From Megalobrama amblycephala (Eukaryota > Chordata > Actinopteri > Cypriniformes > Xenocyprididae): a DNA stretch of 64,000 nucleotides. The notes below the pieces were generated by a model. That model was not told where the DNA came from and ran no database searches. It saw only the letters and a list, made by a program, of their open reading frames with translations. The number at the start of each line of letters is the position of its first letter. Positions within the stretch are counted from its first letter, which is position 1. Where the stretch lies: assembly GCF_018812025.1 (NCBI RefSeq), contig NC_063061.1, positions 32,002,509 to 32,066,508 on the forward strand, in the 5' to 3' direction. This document shows positions 19,110 to 31,503 of the stretch, piece after piece. The translations under genes were made by a program, and so were the position numbers.

Positions 19110-20708
19110 GTAACACTTTACAATAAGTTCTCATTTGCTTACATTAGTTAAAGGAGCAGTTCACCCAAAACTGAAAATTCTGTCATCATTCCAAACCTGT
19201 ATGAATTTCTACACAAAAGAAGATATTTTGAAGAATGCCTGTAACCAAACAGTTGATGGACCCCATTGACTCAGCCAAGGCTCATTAGAAAAACTTACCT
19301 GTGTCAACATTCAACACGATCACATGAGAATGCGTATCAACAGTACGAGTTTGTAATCTCGTAGAATATACACGCCAAAATGGGTTTTGGCGTGCTTATG
19401 GTACGCGGTTTTTCGCGTGGATATGATACGCACTTTATGGCGTGTATATGATACGCTCTTGGGTAGGATGGGGGTGGGGGAGTGGGAGTTTCGTACGTAT
19501 AGTACGCCATAAAGTGCGTATCATATGCACGCGAAAAACTGCGTACCATAAGCACGCCAAAACTCATTTTGGCGTATATATTCTACGAGATTACACACTC
19601 GTACTATTGATACGCATTTTCGTGTGATCGGGCTCCAACATTCTTGCAAAATGCAAAACAAGTTGCGTCGTGCATGTTTCACGACAGTTTCAAAGTGAAA
19701 TGTCCAGTGAGTGGCGCTAAAATATTGTTTAGTTGAAGTTTGCACATATCACAGCAGTTCTGAATTGAAATGTCCGGTGAGTGGCACTAAAATTGTCCAT
19801 CATGTTTAATAGGGTAACGTACACCTACACTAAAATCTAATCCTACACGATAGTGTTAACAAAAGCAAATGTGACATAAAAACGCAATCGTAACCATGGC
19901 AATTTAGCTTGTTTTTGAACCCTGGACTTTGAGCTCTTTTTCCGTGACAGGTCTTTCACAGGATTTGTAACAGAGCTCTTCACATCGCAAGCAAGCTTAT
20001 TACGTCAGTAAAACTGAACATATGGAGCTGGGTAAGTGATGCAAACTCCAAAATATATTTGTTTACAAATCACAAATCGTGCACTATGGTAAAACGTGTT
20101 TTGAGGTCATAACATAATTGTGCAAGAAGCCGCATGAAAACAAGTCTTTATTAATCCATAATCTGGCCCTGCAAACTGCAGTGATATGTACATATTGGTA
20201 TGTATTTTGTGTTTTGCAAAAATGTTGACACAGGTAAGTTTTTCCAATGAGCCTGTGTTGCCTATAGTGTATCCCCCCCCAATACTATGGAAGTCAGTGG
20301 GGCCCATCAACTGTTTGGTTAACCATACTCTTCAAAATATCCTCTTTTGTGTTCAGCAGAAGAAAGAAATTCATACAGGCTTGGAACAACTTGAGGGTGA
20401 GTAAATGATGACAAAATTTTGATTGTTTTGTGTGTGTTTGTGTGATCTCCCGTTAATGCATTAACTAATGAAAACACAAACTAACAAAAAGCAATACAGT
20501 AGATTTTTACAGCATTTATTAATAATGTGAGTTCATAAAAATATGTTTTGTTCACAGTATATACAACATTTGCTTTTAAAAATGTTCTGATGAAATTAAC
20601 ATTAACATTAACATTAACCTTAATCAGAAGTATTGTTCATTGTTAGTTCATTTTAACTCATGTAGTTCATTAATGCTATAATGAGACTTAGTAAAGTGTT
20701 TCCAATGA
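19110..20708. mobile_element. Nested MITE complex
   Basis: The outer element begins GGTAACACTTTACAATAAG (19110) and resumes at about 20450 with TTAATGCATTAACTAATGAA up to about 20708, like the MITE at 5737. It is interrupted at TTAAAGGAGCAGTTCACCCA (19152) by a TTAA-type element ending near 20445. That element has matching inner arms (ACAGTTGATGGACCCCATTG against CAGTGGGGCCCATCAACTGT) and itself holds the hairpin at 19317-19630. Confidence 0.6.
19317..19630. mobile_element. Strong hairpin element
   Basis: Near-perfect inverted repeat with arms of about 135 bp and roughly ten mismatches. The left arm has GCGTATCAACAGTACGAG and ACGCCAAAATGGGTTTTGGC, and the right arm has the complementary blocks in reverse order, separated by a short G-rich loop (GGGGGTGGGGGAGTGGG). 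No coding potential; a foldback-type MITE is likely. Confidence 0.75.
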
Positions 20709-21456
20709 TAAAAGAATGAAAAAATAACACAAACACTAGAGTCGCAGCAGCTGAAACTAATGGGCTTCTTCAGTCAAATGACTTTATTCAGTGCAACGAT
20801 CACGGAATCATGCAAATGTTGAACGTAATAGCTATAATAATATAAATATTAATCCTACCCCAAACCTCAAGCATAACTACTTGTAAACAACAGAATAAAT
20901 GTACTAAAATGCAAGTATGTTGTTAATCACAACTTGTAGTTAAATGTGTTTAATGCTGTAAACAAAAAGCAAGCTATAGTTTGTTTAATGTTGGCTAAAC
21001 AAATTGTTAATCAATTCATGTGCTTCAACTCATATTGACTACATTATAAAAATTTTGAAGATTGACCAGAACTTATGACAATTTTGAATAATCACTTGAT
21101 GTGTCTGTAGGTTTCTATCCATTTTAAAAGCAAGTTAAAATTAATTATTGCTATATCATCATATCATGTCATTATATATTTACCTAGAAATTTCAAAAAG
21201 GGAGCCCCAAGCCATTGTGATTATCTGTGTGAAGTGACTTACCGAACTGTCCCATTTGTGTTTTGCTAAACTTTCTGTGCATGTTACATGTGTTTCATTT
21301 AAATGTGTTTTCTGTGATGTTTACAGTTACGGGCAGGCTAGTTTAGGGGAAAGAATATACAATTTGTAGGCTACAGTATATATTTTTTTTTTTAATTTTT
21401 AAATTTAAAAAAAAAAAGTCCATGTAATATACCCAAAACATGGAAATCCAACAAAT

Positions 21457-21505
<49 letters not shown>

Positions 21506-21660
21506 TGTGTGTGTGTGTGTCTGTGTGTGAGTAACAGAAGGAAATGACTTGTACATTAAATAAGCCATGAATGATAAAAAAAAGAACTTTTGTGTAGTGA
21601 TTTTTACTTTGTCCATTCAAGGACGCGAAGTAAAATAGGGATTGGTACTCAATTGGTTGT
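20709..21660. other. Intergenic with (GT)n tract
   Basis: AT-rich DNA. A GT/GC microsatellite spans about 21459-21528. No gene is recognised. Confidence 0.5.
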
Positions 21661-21664
21661 GGTT

Positions 21665-23100
21665 TTAGGATCACATGTCTCTTAAGGTGTGGTTATGAGT
21701 ACATCAGATGACCACTTCCCCCTTTTTCCCTTGTTCAGGGCACCAGTCAAGGTCTGTTACCTTGGCAGTATGAGAACACTCCCAACAGGGGCTTTCATTC
21801 ATTTAGAATTAATGTAAAGTGGTCAGCTGATTTATCTGAAAGATTGGTGAAATTGCTAACTTGTAGAACCTCTTCTGTATTATCAGCACAAGGAAGACAC
21901 AAGTGTAATAAAATAAATTTTATTAACAAAAGATAAACAAGAATAACTAACACATCTACTAAATGAATACCATGAATGATAAAGGAATATAGTGCATAAG
22001 ATACATAGAATACAAGTGATTAAGTTGGGTGTGGCTATGGAAGAGTTACATTATCTTAGGTAAAGATAAACTGTTTCTCTGAAAATAATAAGGTGGAGAA
22101 ACTTATTATGCACTAAACAAATAAACGAGAGATTATTTGTTATTAACTAACATCAGCTATATTACCTCTAATGGGAATTAGGAAATTATATACTGATAAT
22201 ATACAACAATGCCAAGGTCTCTGGGAAGAGGTTTGGTTAAGTGATATTTACGTTCCACTTGGTCGAGTCCGATGACAGTGACTTCTTCCACTGGTTGTGC
22301 TGGGTGACGATGCAGTGGGGAGAGGAGCCAGAATCTGTTTCAGCAGCCTTGAACACGAAGCTCTGCTGGATGCTGATCTCCTGGATCACCAAAGGGTCCT
22401 AAAATCTGGAACATGCAGATGAGGCCCTGGTGTAGGTGCAGAAGGTCCTTAACAATCTGGAACATGCAGACAAAGGTACCTTGGAGTGAAGGTTTGCTCT
22501 CCTGAGCTTAACCTTGTTGCAGATGTCGTTACTGTCTCTCTGGACGGAAACTCTGAACGTAGTGTTTGTTGATGTCTCTTTCCTCACAAGCTGGAGGCCC
22601 AGAACGTGGTCGTCTCTGTTGTTGCCTCGCAAGCTGTAGACTCAGATCATGGGATCTGTTGTTGTCTCTTCTGGATGGACCAGAGGCTCAGAACAGTATA
22701 TCTGTTATGTCTTCTCCCTTCGAAGGGCAGACTCAGAACCGTGTATCTGTTGTGTCTCACCCGATGGGAGACTCAGAACAATATCTGTTACAGTATGTCT
22801 TTCCCTGTTTGAAGGGCAGACTCAGAACAAGGAGTGTCTGTTGAAAGGGTACCTTTATCCCTTTCCGATGAGGAGGAGATTGCATTTTGCCGCTTCTCCA
22901 TTCGAGTGCTGTGATTGGCTGCTGGCATCAGAGGAGACACACAGAGTGTGGCCCACCCTTCTTTCCCCTGTGGAACTCATTTGCATAAAGCACAAAGTTG
23001 GAAGTCTTTACAGTGTCTTTAAAGTTTACCAATGCATTTCTCACTTTCCAAACCAGCACCAGAATACCTTTGGTAATATTCTAAACAAATAGAGACTAAA
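21665..23100 (-). mobile_element. LTR-like interspersed repeat, reverse orientation
   Basis: 21665-21960 is a diverged reverse complement of 40590-40862, sharing CTTAAGGTGTGGTTATGAGT, the ATCAGATGACC block and GTGTCTTCCTTGTG. Similarity continues weakly toward 22200. The 22560-22850 part holds imperfect tandem repeats. The pairing with a region downstream of a Gypsy remnant suggests an LTR or untranslated retroelement segment; no protein is seen. Confidence 0.5.
22560..22850. repeat. Imperfect tandem repeat, about 60-70 bp units
   Basis: The motif 'GACTCAGAAC..(GT)ATCTGTT(A/G)TGTCT' preceded by 'GAAGGGCAGA' recurs at least four times with substitutions and length changes. Confidence 0.6.
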
Positions 23101-23382
23101 CATGATGGAAAAAGATTGAACTGTCATTCAATTGTACATTAACAGCTGAATTTGTATCAGATGTTGCACTACAAATAGCTGTCACTGAGAATGAAAGTAT
23201 GAAATGGATGTGTAGTTTGCATCAGTTCTAAGGTTTTCAAACATAGTTTTCAATGGATTCGGGTGGATCTTTGTGATCTCTCTTTGATTCACCCATTGCT
23301 GCTAAGGTCCTGAGGAATTTTTATGGCGGGTCTGTAGCCAACTTTAGGAAGTAGTCTCTAGATGGGTGAAGGGCAGTAACTG

Positions 23383-24517
23383 CACTGTTAGCAATTTCTG
23401 TAAATTACACAGTATTTTACTGTAATATGAACTGTATTTTACTGTAAAACAGTTATACAGTATGTTACTGTATTTAAAAGTTGCATTATGGGAAATATCC
23501 CATTGGTGTCAATAAAATACAGTATTTTTCATTTACTGTAAACTGAAATACAGTAAAAACAAATGAGCGTGAAAACTGACCAATCACAGAGAAGCTTATT
23601 TTTCCGCTTGGAGAAAGAAGAAAAGGAAGACACCGATGCAAGAACCAGGCAGCAACAAAGGTGTGTACAAATATTTCTGCTTTTTATTAAAATAATTTGT
23701 ATTTTTGGTTTAACTAAAAGTGTACATATATAAGTCCATCTTGCCGGGTGTTAAAAATTAACACTGAAGCAGTGTTAAAGTTAATGGGATAATTGATTGA
23801 TGATTGAGTGATGATTGACAATTAGTGGTGATACCTGATGATAATAAGCAGAATCACTGAAGGAAAGAGAGAAAAAAGGTGTTAATTAATGGAATGTTTC
23901 ATTTCAAGTCACCATGAGAGCAAACACATTCCACTGCGGAGTTATTTTAAATTTGTAAGTTTTTAAGATTGTTCTTATGACTGAATTTGTTCATTAATTG
24001 TTTTAAAATGCTGTAATGTTAAACGTTTATGTATAAATGTTACTGCAGGCTTGGGAATATCAGATTTTGTGAAGAAAACTGAAAGTTCAATCTGCAAGAA
24101 TATTAAAATGTTATTTCAAGTATTACAATTGAACAATTAAAAACAAAATTATAAACGTTATACAGTTGTCATTGTCTTTTTATTATTTACTGAGACCTGT
24201 TAAAATACAGTAATTTACAATTTGTACAGCTTTATAGTAAATAGAAACAGTGGACAATGAATTACAGGAAATTTTACAGTGTAAAGTTATATGTTTTTGA
24301 TTGTATTAAAATATATTTCTAGAGAAAAGACCTTAAAATTATTGTATTTTTACAGCAAAAAAATACTATACTGTAAATATGTTTACAGCAAGTTAAATGG
24401 TACTGTAAATACTGTATTAATACAGTATTTTTACTGTAAGTTGAATTTACAGTAAGTTACTGGCAAACTGCTGCCAGTAAGTTACTGTAATTTCTACAGG
24501 AAGTTTTTTTTACAGTG
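23383..24517. mobile_element. CACTA/EnSpm-like non-autonomous element
   Basis: Begins CACTGTTAGCAATTTCTGTA and ends TTTTTTTTACAGTG. Many subterminal TACTGTAA/TTACAGTA repeats lie near both ends, typical of CACTA-type elements. Highly similar copies occur at 29916-31503 and 56771-57696. No transposase is recognised. Confidence 0.7.
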
Positions 24518-25186
24518 TACCACTTTTTGAAAGGGTCGACATTGTCCCGACCACGTTTTGAAAACTCTCGCGGCATGGATATGTAATACAAAAGAAACAG
24601 CTCTAGTTGATTATCAGTTTAAGTTAATAATAGGCGATCTGGCGCTAGAATGTGTTGTTTTTGAAATCATGTTGAGTGCTCGTTGTCGCTGCTATCAGAG
24701 GCGCTACAGTGTTCTCTTGGCGCTCGTGCACACATGAGCAGTGTTCACACGGACGAGCGCTTCAATCTATCGCTCTGTTGCAGAGACTCTCTATTTGTTA
24801 GGTTGAAATCACAAAACAAAATAGCTACACATAAACGTATCCCTGCTCTTGATATACAATCACTGTTGAACATCTTTGGTTTTAATGAGAAAAAAAAAAT
24901 CATTCATGATTGGGTTAGAACCCAGAACCTCTTGCATGCTAAATGAAAATGCTGCCACGAGTCTATCAGGACAACCTTATAAGAATTGCAGATCCTCGTA
25001 TTTATTAACTAATGTACATACTCTCGGGACTAATGGCATATTGTATTATAGCAGATGTAAGGAAAAAACTATCATATTAATTTACGCCACTGCAAACAGC
25101 ATCCCCAGCTTCACTTATTACTAACCAGATTGACTTGATTTATGTTAGACATCAACAAAGGTTGTTATTGAGAATTAGCAGAGGTT
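24518..25186. other. Intergenic, possible SINE in antisense
   Basis: At 24905-24985 the reverse strand reads a tRNA-like GGTTCTGGGTTCTAACCC B-box region, a weak SINE candidate. No protein gene is seen. Confidence 0.3.
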
Positions 25187-25496
25187 TTAAAGGGGTACTT
25201 CACCCCTGGAAAGATGAATGTGTATTTAAAATTAGTCATTTATGTAGTAGAAATGTGAAGTTATTTTTGAATTTGGAGCTTTCTAGACTGAGAAAAGGCA
25301 GAAAATGTATTTTTGACTAATGTGGATGAAAGACAACAACTCCCAGAATGCACTTGTTTTGCTGCCCCTGCGAGGCCACGCCCAAACCACGCCTATCGGT
25401 TACAGGCGGAATTACCAGGAAAATTCAAACAACTAGGTTTGCTTAGTTACATATTAATTCTATAAATCGTGAGTTAGTTCATACATTTACAGCGAA

Positions 25497-25819
25497 ATGG
25501 TGCTAAATTGCATTGTACCTGGATGTACACCCAAAACCAGGAAAGGACAAGTAAGTTTCCATCATTTTCCGATTAAGTTAAAGATTTGGAGCGATGTAAA
25601 CAGTGGCTGCGGGCCATCAAACACCCGAAGTTTGGAGATGACACCGTTATAGAAAACCTAAAAAACCGCAGAATATGTAGTCTCCATTTCAAACACGAGG
25701 ACTACGAACCAAATATCCTTGCAATGAAAAGAACCATTCTGAAGGACACCGCGATCGATATTCACTTTCCCAGAGGACAGACAGCCTGGACATCTGGTAC
25801 TAAGCGTATTCGCCTAGAG
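25497..25819 (+). pseudogene. THAP zinc-finger exon, frameshifted
   Basis: From ATG 25497 the frame reads MVLNCIVPGC, the C-x4-C pair of a THAP domain, then HHFP. Around 25575-25585 the frame must shift by one base; afterwards the other frame gives CKQWLRAIKHP, then RRICSLHF (the C-x2-H pair) and TAIDIHFP, matching the AVPxxF-type end of THAP. Order and spacing fit one C2CH THAP finger of about 85 residues, a DNA-binding domain of transposases and chromatin proteins. The exon ends CTAGAG followed by the donor GTAAGA at 25820. Lies inside a TTAA-flanked element, so transposon origin is most likely. Confidence 0.75.
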
Positions 25820-26258
25820 GTAAGACTCGCTGATACTAGACTGATAACACAGTAGCCTATATGTAGTGTTATAGGTAGCAGTAAAACTGCAAACTTAGCA
25901 AAGTAACGTAAGATAGACAATTACTTATAAGTTGCATATAAGTTGACTGTTATCAAAGTAAAGCCACTGTTCTGTAAAACTGAGTTAGTCTATTTATCTA
26001 TTTATGCTAACGTTACCACAAAAGCCTGTTGCTGTATTGGTTGAGATGACTGCATAGACCGATAAATTTGCGAGATGAACCACTGATATAGTGCAAACTA
26101 TAACAAAATATGTTAAGCTTAAAAATATAATTGACACCCACTTTTGATAAAATCTTTGATCTATGTCCGTGAGTAACCTCAAAAGCGCATATGTATGGGC
26201 GTGGTGAAAAAATGCGGAACTACCTGCTTTTACTGGCTGTAGTTTTATGCCTCTGGCC

Positions 26259-26313
26259 AAAAAAGCCTCCGATGATGCAAAATGACGATTTTTGCATCAT
26301 CGGAGGCTTTTTT
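26259..26313. repeat. Perfect 24-bp inverted repeat, 7-nt loop
   Basis: Arm 26259-26282 (AAAAAAGCCTCCGATGATGC then AAAA) pairs exactly with 26290-26313 around TGACGAT. Internal to the THAP-bearing element. Confidence 0.9.
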
Positions 26314-26440
26314 ACAGAATAAAAATGCATAAATCTCTCATCTCGGGCTGATATGAAGGGGGAAAGCACAGTAATTCGAAAATACTAGTTGTATTCTACT
26401 AATACAAAGCTTAATGCTAAATCCTGAAGTAACCCTTTAA

Positions 26441-27062
26441 CTCTGTTTCATTTGAAGTCACCATAATGGTCAATAGTTGTTCCATTAGTTGGGCTCTTCA
26501 CTCTTAATATTCATTTGTTATATCTGACTGCTGTGACAGTGTGTTTGTTAAACACATTTGCAGTTGTAGTGAAAGCTAAACAAAACAACTTCAGGTGATG
26601 ATGGCTGTTTGGTGATTGTTTTGTGATCATCATGAAATGGACCATCATTTGAATCTAACAACTGTGTTGTACTATTGATTCATCTACATTATAAGTTCTG
26701 CGCAGAAGGGACGCCTGAAAAATACTGTAAAATAACGGAAAATAAATGTCTTATTAAATGTTTTAAAATAATGTTTTTTTTTACATTATTTTCTGGCGCT
26801 CCTGCTGCCAGAAAAGTACCGTCTTTTCACAGGATTTTTTTACAGTTTATCTATGCTTTTTTTCTGACAGTATTTTTCTGTTTTTAAACGGACATTTTCT
26901 GGCGCCCCTGCACCCCTGTGTACTGTAAATATGTTTACAGCAAGTTAAATGGTACTGTAAATATTAATACAGTATTTTTACTGTAAGTTCAATTTACAGT
27001 AAGTTACTGGCAAACTGCTGCCAGTAAGTTACTGTAATTTCTACAGGACATTTTTTACAGTG
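26441..27062. mobile_element. CACTA-like element fragment (3' part)
   Basis: From about 26575 (AACAAAACAACTTCAGGTGA) onward it matches the right part of 29916-31503 and ends TTTTTTACAGTG at 27062. The left end is missing or replaced by the DNA at 26441-26570, which resembles the interior of the 28306 element. Confidence 0.6.
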
Positions 27063-27370
27063 TGCCTGTGGACCAATGAGAAGTCCTGTCCTTTCCCAGC
27101 TTGGTCCAAGAGGTCTTCTTCTTCTTGCCCTCTAAGAGAGGTCTGGATGTTGTCCTTACATCTTTATCTGATGGCGTTGGACAGTTTGTTTGTGTTAGTC
27201 CACCAAGATCCAATCAAAATGTCTCAAACCTTTGTCCACTGTTACGGACAGAGAGGGGCCCGGCCATAAACTGGGCCCTAGAATGTGCTGTTCACTACAT
27301 TTGCATATGTTGTGTGAATACATTCCTTCTGGCCTCTGAAGTTAAGTACCATGACTTTAAAATGCATTAT
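27063..27370. other. Intergenic, no gene seen
   Basis: Slightly GC-richer DNA between a repeat end and the promoter of E. No recognised content. Confidence 0.4.
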
Positions 27371-27500
27371 TTCCACTAATTGTTTGCATAGCTGATGTAC
27401 TGGGTGATGGTTAGAATATAAACCGATGCACAAGTATTTGTGTACAAGTACAGTGACAACTGTGATGTCTGAGCATCAAGACTGAGCATTCACTCTTCAG
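27371..27500 (+). promoter_or_regulatory. Promoter and exon 1 of pseudogene E
   Basis: TTGTTTGCATAGCTGATGTA, AATATAAACC at about 27416, GTGACAACTGTGATGTC and exon 1 ending CACTCTTCAG at 27500. Intermediate between the A-C and D/F/H promoter types. Donor GTGACA at 27501; acceptor CTCTTTAG at 27806. Confidence 0.6.
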
Positions 27501-28305
27501 GTGACAAACTTTTTATTCTATTGTATTGAGCACAATGTAATATACTAATGCTGTTATCAATCATATTATAGGGGTTATGGGGAGGATAGATGAATTTGTT
27601 TCGGAACTCTGTTTTTGTTATTGAAGGTGATAACCAAATATATGGTTTTGATTACCAGAATTATATCATAATACATTGAAATACAATTCCAATTCTGCTT
27701 CAGTGTACATTAATTTGACCCTCATTCACAACTGGTTGTGATTCAATTAATGTACATGCAGTCTAACCACTAATGTTGATCTTGGTTTTTGCACTTCTCT
27801 CTTTAGATCACAATTGCAATATTTATTTAGTTATTTGTTTTTGGAGCGAGAAGACAGAAGAGGAAGACATGAGTAGCTCTGCAGTGAACTTCACCATACA
27901 TGAGGCATCCGCCAACCTCACAACATCTGTATTTTATGAAATTGGCATCCTTGAATGTTGTGCTTTTGGCTTCAGTTTCCTGTTTGGTGTTCCTACAAAC
28001 TTCTATGTTATATGGCTCATCATCACAGGAAAAAGAAGTGGAGTTACATCAGACTTCTTCATCCTCAGTCTCTCTGTTTGTGGAATCATTTTCTCTGTGA
28101 ACCCTTTGCTCACTTTGTTCACAAAATGGTTTCCGTTCACAGGTCTACTAGCATTACCCCAGTTTTTGTTAGGACTTGCCATCTCTGGTTCTCCTCTGTT
28201 TCAGTGTCTGATGTGTGTTGAGCGTTACCTGGCAGTGGTTCATCCTGTAACCTTTCTGAAGTTCAAATCTCTCAGATATAGAGTGATCTGCTGCACTGTG
28301 GCCTG

Positions 28306-29848
28306 CACAGCAAAATGCCCAGTGTTAAATGAACACCCAAAGTGTACATATGACTCCATCTTACCGGGTGTTAAAAAGTAACACTGAAGCAGTGTTAAAG
28401 TTAATGAGATAATTGAGTGATGATTGAGTGATGATTGACAATTAGTGGTGACACCTGATGTTAATAAGTAGAATCATTGAAGAAACAACAAGAGAAAAAG
28501 AGAGAGACACAACATCTACAACTGACTTCCAGCCATTAAACATTATTACACTTATTATTAACCAGTTTGATTTGATTTCTGTCATACATCAACAAAAGTT
28601 CTTACTGAGAATTAACAGATGTTTAGATGTTAATGTTTTAATGAAAGTTTAGTTTGAAGTCACCATGATGGTGAAAAGCATTTCCTTTAGTTGGGCTCTT
28701 GACTCTATTTATTAACATTAATTTATCTCTGGCTGCTCCAACTTTGTGTTTGTAAAGCCAAAGTTGATCAATTTAGGTTCACAATGCTTTGGGAAGCACA
28801 GTCATAATGGTTGTGTTTTCTCGTTGTGAAATGTTCAGATTCATTGGTGACATCCAGTATTAGCTGGTGATATAAATATTATGTCTTTATAGTAAATCTC
28901 TGTTACTGCTTGAGATCCAGCAGAGCTTTTATAATCTGAAGGTTTTTTTTTTTTAAACACACACAGACATGAAGAATCAGCATATGACCCTCAACAATGG
29001 TGACAATCAAACAAAGTGCTTCATGTTGCAGTGCATGATGGGAGCCACCAATCAAAACTCATCCATGGCTCCCATCATGCATTGCTGCATGAATAAATTA
29101 TGCAGCTGAATTGTCCTGTAATTTTCGTAGATTGTTCATGTTTGCTTTATTTTTCTGTTGTTTTGTTGTGACAGTAGCTTGTTTTGTGATGTTCAGAGTT
29201 GATCTGTTTCTCAGTATTTTGTATTTATTTATCGTCACCGTTGTTGAGAATCAGATGCTGATTCTTGATGTCTGTGTGTTTAAACACTGAAGCTTCAGTA
29301 CATAATGTAGTATTCTTAAAAAAAAAAGAAAAAAAAAAAGGGTCTTTCTGCTGTTGAATCCAAAGCTGTAAAATCACAGGACTACAATCATTAACACTAA
29401 AGCTACTCATCAAGTACACAGTCAGAGATTTAGACTCTAAATGACAACAGGCATAATTTGACATTCATAAAATTATATTGTGACCAGATCCTTTTTTCTC
29501 TGACTATAACAAATGTGCTTCACAAACACAAAGTTGGAGCAGCCAGAGAAAATTAATAATAAAAGGTAAAGAGTCAAGAGCCCAACTAAAGCAAACGCTG
29601 ACCTCTTTCATGGTGACTTGAAATTAAACATTCCATAAAACATTAATTTACACCTTTTTTTTCTCTCTTTCCTTCAGTGATTCTGCTTATTATCATCAGG
29701 TGTCACCACTAATTGTCAATCATCACTCAATCATCAATCAATTATCTCATTAACTTTAACACTGCTTCAGTGTTACTTTTTAACTCCCGGTAAGATGGAG
29801 TCATATGTACACTTTGGGTGTTCATTTAACACTGGGCATTTTGCTGTG
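28306..29848. mobile_element. CACTA-like palindromic element in E, insertion 1
   Basis: Begins CACAGCAAAATGCCCAGTGT and ends with the inverted copy ACACTGGGCATTTTGCTGTG; the arms continue through CCATCTTACCGGGTGTTAAA. A 2-bp TG duplication flanks it (28304-28305, 29849-29850), proven by aligning with intact receptors. Interior includes a palindromic CATGATGGGAGCCA pair near 29035-29080. No transposase. Confidence 0.75.
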
Positions 29849-29915
29849 TGGATAATCACTCTTGGCTGCTGTTCAGTCTGCATGCTTAGTTTTCTATTTG
29901 TGTTAAATTTTTATA

Positions 29916-31503
29916 CACTGTTAGCAATTTCTGTAAATTACACAGTATTTTACTGTAATATGAACTGTATTTTACTGTAAAACAGTTATACAGTATGTTA
30001 CTGTATTTAAAGTTGCATTATGGGAAATATCCCATTGGCGTCCATAAAATACAGTATTTTTCATTTACTGTAAACTGAAATACAGTAAAACAAATGAGCG
30101 TGAAAACTGACCAATCACAGAGAGGCTTATTTTTCCGCTTGGAGAAAGAAGAAAAGGAAGACACCGATGCAAGAACCAGGCAGAAACAAAGGTGTGTACA
30201 AATATTCCTGCTTTTTATTAAAATAATTTGTATTTTTGGTTTAACTAAAAGTGTACATATATGAGTCCATCTTGCCGGGTGTTAAAAATTAACACTGAAG
30301 CAGTGTTAAAGTTAATGGGATAATTGATTGATGATTGTGTAATGACTGAGGCAAATCAGACACAATTATTGGTTAGTTAACCAATAGTTTTAAGCTCACT
30401 CTGGAGTCTGTCCCCATCCCCCGGGAAGTTTTCAGTTACAAGTTTATTGCGCTGAGGAATGTGGTTGCCGCATGGAGAACAGAGTAGAGACACAGAAAAT
30501 CTGCATCTTCCCTGCATTTTCCACACAGAACACAGACTCTATGGCATTAATGTATAGACAGACTGTGCTATAAATGAATCCTTCTCAGGAAATGGTATCC
30601 ATTATTACTGATGTTGTATTGTACTCATTGTATTTACATGTTTGATGATTGTTAAATGTTATGACCTGCACGGTAACTTCAATCATGCCATGTTTAGTGT
30701 CTATACGTTCGTAGCGGGAAGATTTAAATGCTTGTGTATGCGGTACATCCATACCTGTGCAACACATCAGTATTAAAAGAATATTTAATAGTTCTGATTC
30801 AAGAACTCAGCTTGTTAATCTTTCTGGGTTGTAAAAGCCCTGACAGGAGGGGTGTTGCCACCCAGAATTACAACATCTTCATTGATTCGGTCAACAACTG
30901 AGAGGTGTGACTTTGACCAGAGGTTAAAAACCAGCGAACAGTGCCACTCTCTCTCTTCTTCCTTGCTTCTAGACGACCGAACAAATCTCCTTGCGGCCGG
31001 CCTCTCTAGGCCGTTAGTTAAACAAAACAACTTCAGGTGATGATGGCTGTCTGGTGATTGTTTTGTGAGCATCATGAAATGGACCGTCATTTGAATCTAA
31101 CAACTGTGTTGTACTATTGATTCATCTAGATGATAAACTCTGCGCAGCAGGGGCGCCTGAAAAATACTGTAAAATAACAGAAAATAAATGTCTTATTAAA
31201 TGTTTTAAAATAACGGTTATTTTACACTATTTTCTGGCGCTCCTGCTGCCAGAAAAGTACCGTCTTTTCACAGGATTTTTTTACAGTTTATCTATGCTTT
31301 TTTTCTGACAGCATTTTTCTGTTTTTAAACAGACATTTTCTGGCGCCCCTGCGCCCCTGTGTACTGTAAATATGTTTACAGCAAGTTAAATGGTACTGTA
31401 AATATTAATACAGTATTTTTACTGTAAGTTCAATTTACAGTAAGTTACTGGCAAACTGCTGCCAGTAAGTTACTGTAATTTCTACAGGAAATTTTTTACA
31501 GTG
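29916..31503. mobile_element. CACTA-like element in E, insertion 2
   Basis: Begins CACTGTTAGCAATTTCTGTA and ends TTTTTTACAGTG, with a TA duplication on both sides (29914-29915, 31504-31505). Same family as 23383-24517 and 56771-57696. It carries an extra 670-bp segment (about 30334-31018) absent from its relatives. Confidence 0.75.
30334..31018. other. Unidentified insertion inside a CACTA-like element
   Basis: Neighbouring sequence on either side matches other family members, but this block does not. It has a TATA-like GCTATAAATG near 30569 and a TGTAATGACTG...GCCCTGACA frame, which could be an LTR plus leader. I cannot confirm termini or find protein-coding sequence. Confidence 0.3.

Larger units (their letters stand above)
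25187..26440. mobile_element. TTAA-flanked transposon carrying a THAP exon
   Basis: TTAA occurs at 25187-25190 and 26437-26440. Between them the ends are AGGGGTACTTCA and, inverted, AGGGTTACTTCA, an 11/12 match. TTAA duplications plus a THAP-domain protein are features of the Kolobok superfamily, so that is the favoured assignment; piggyBac is the alternative for TTAA alone. The catalytic part is missing, so this is an internally deleted copy. A perfect 24-bp hairpin lies inside. Confidence 0.65.

Noticed and set aside
26259..26313. Bacterial-type terminator hairpin
   Set aside because: Eukaryotic, intra-transposon context; the A/T tails are simply part of the palindrome.
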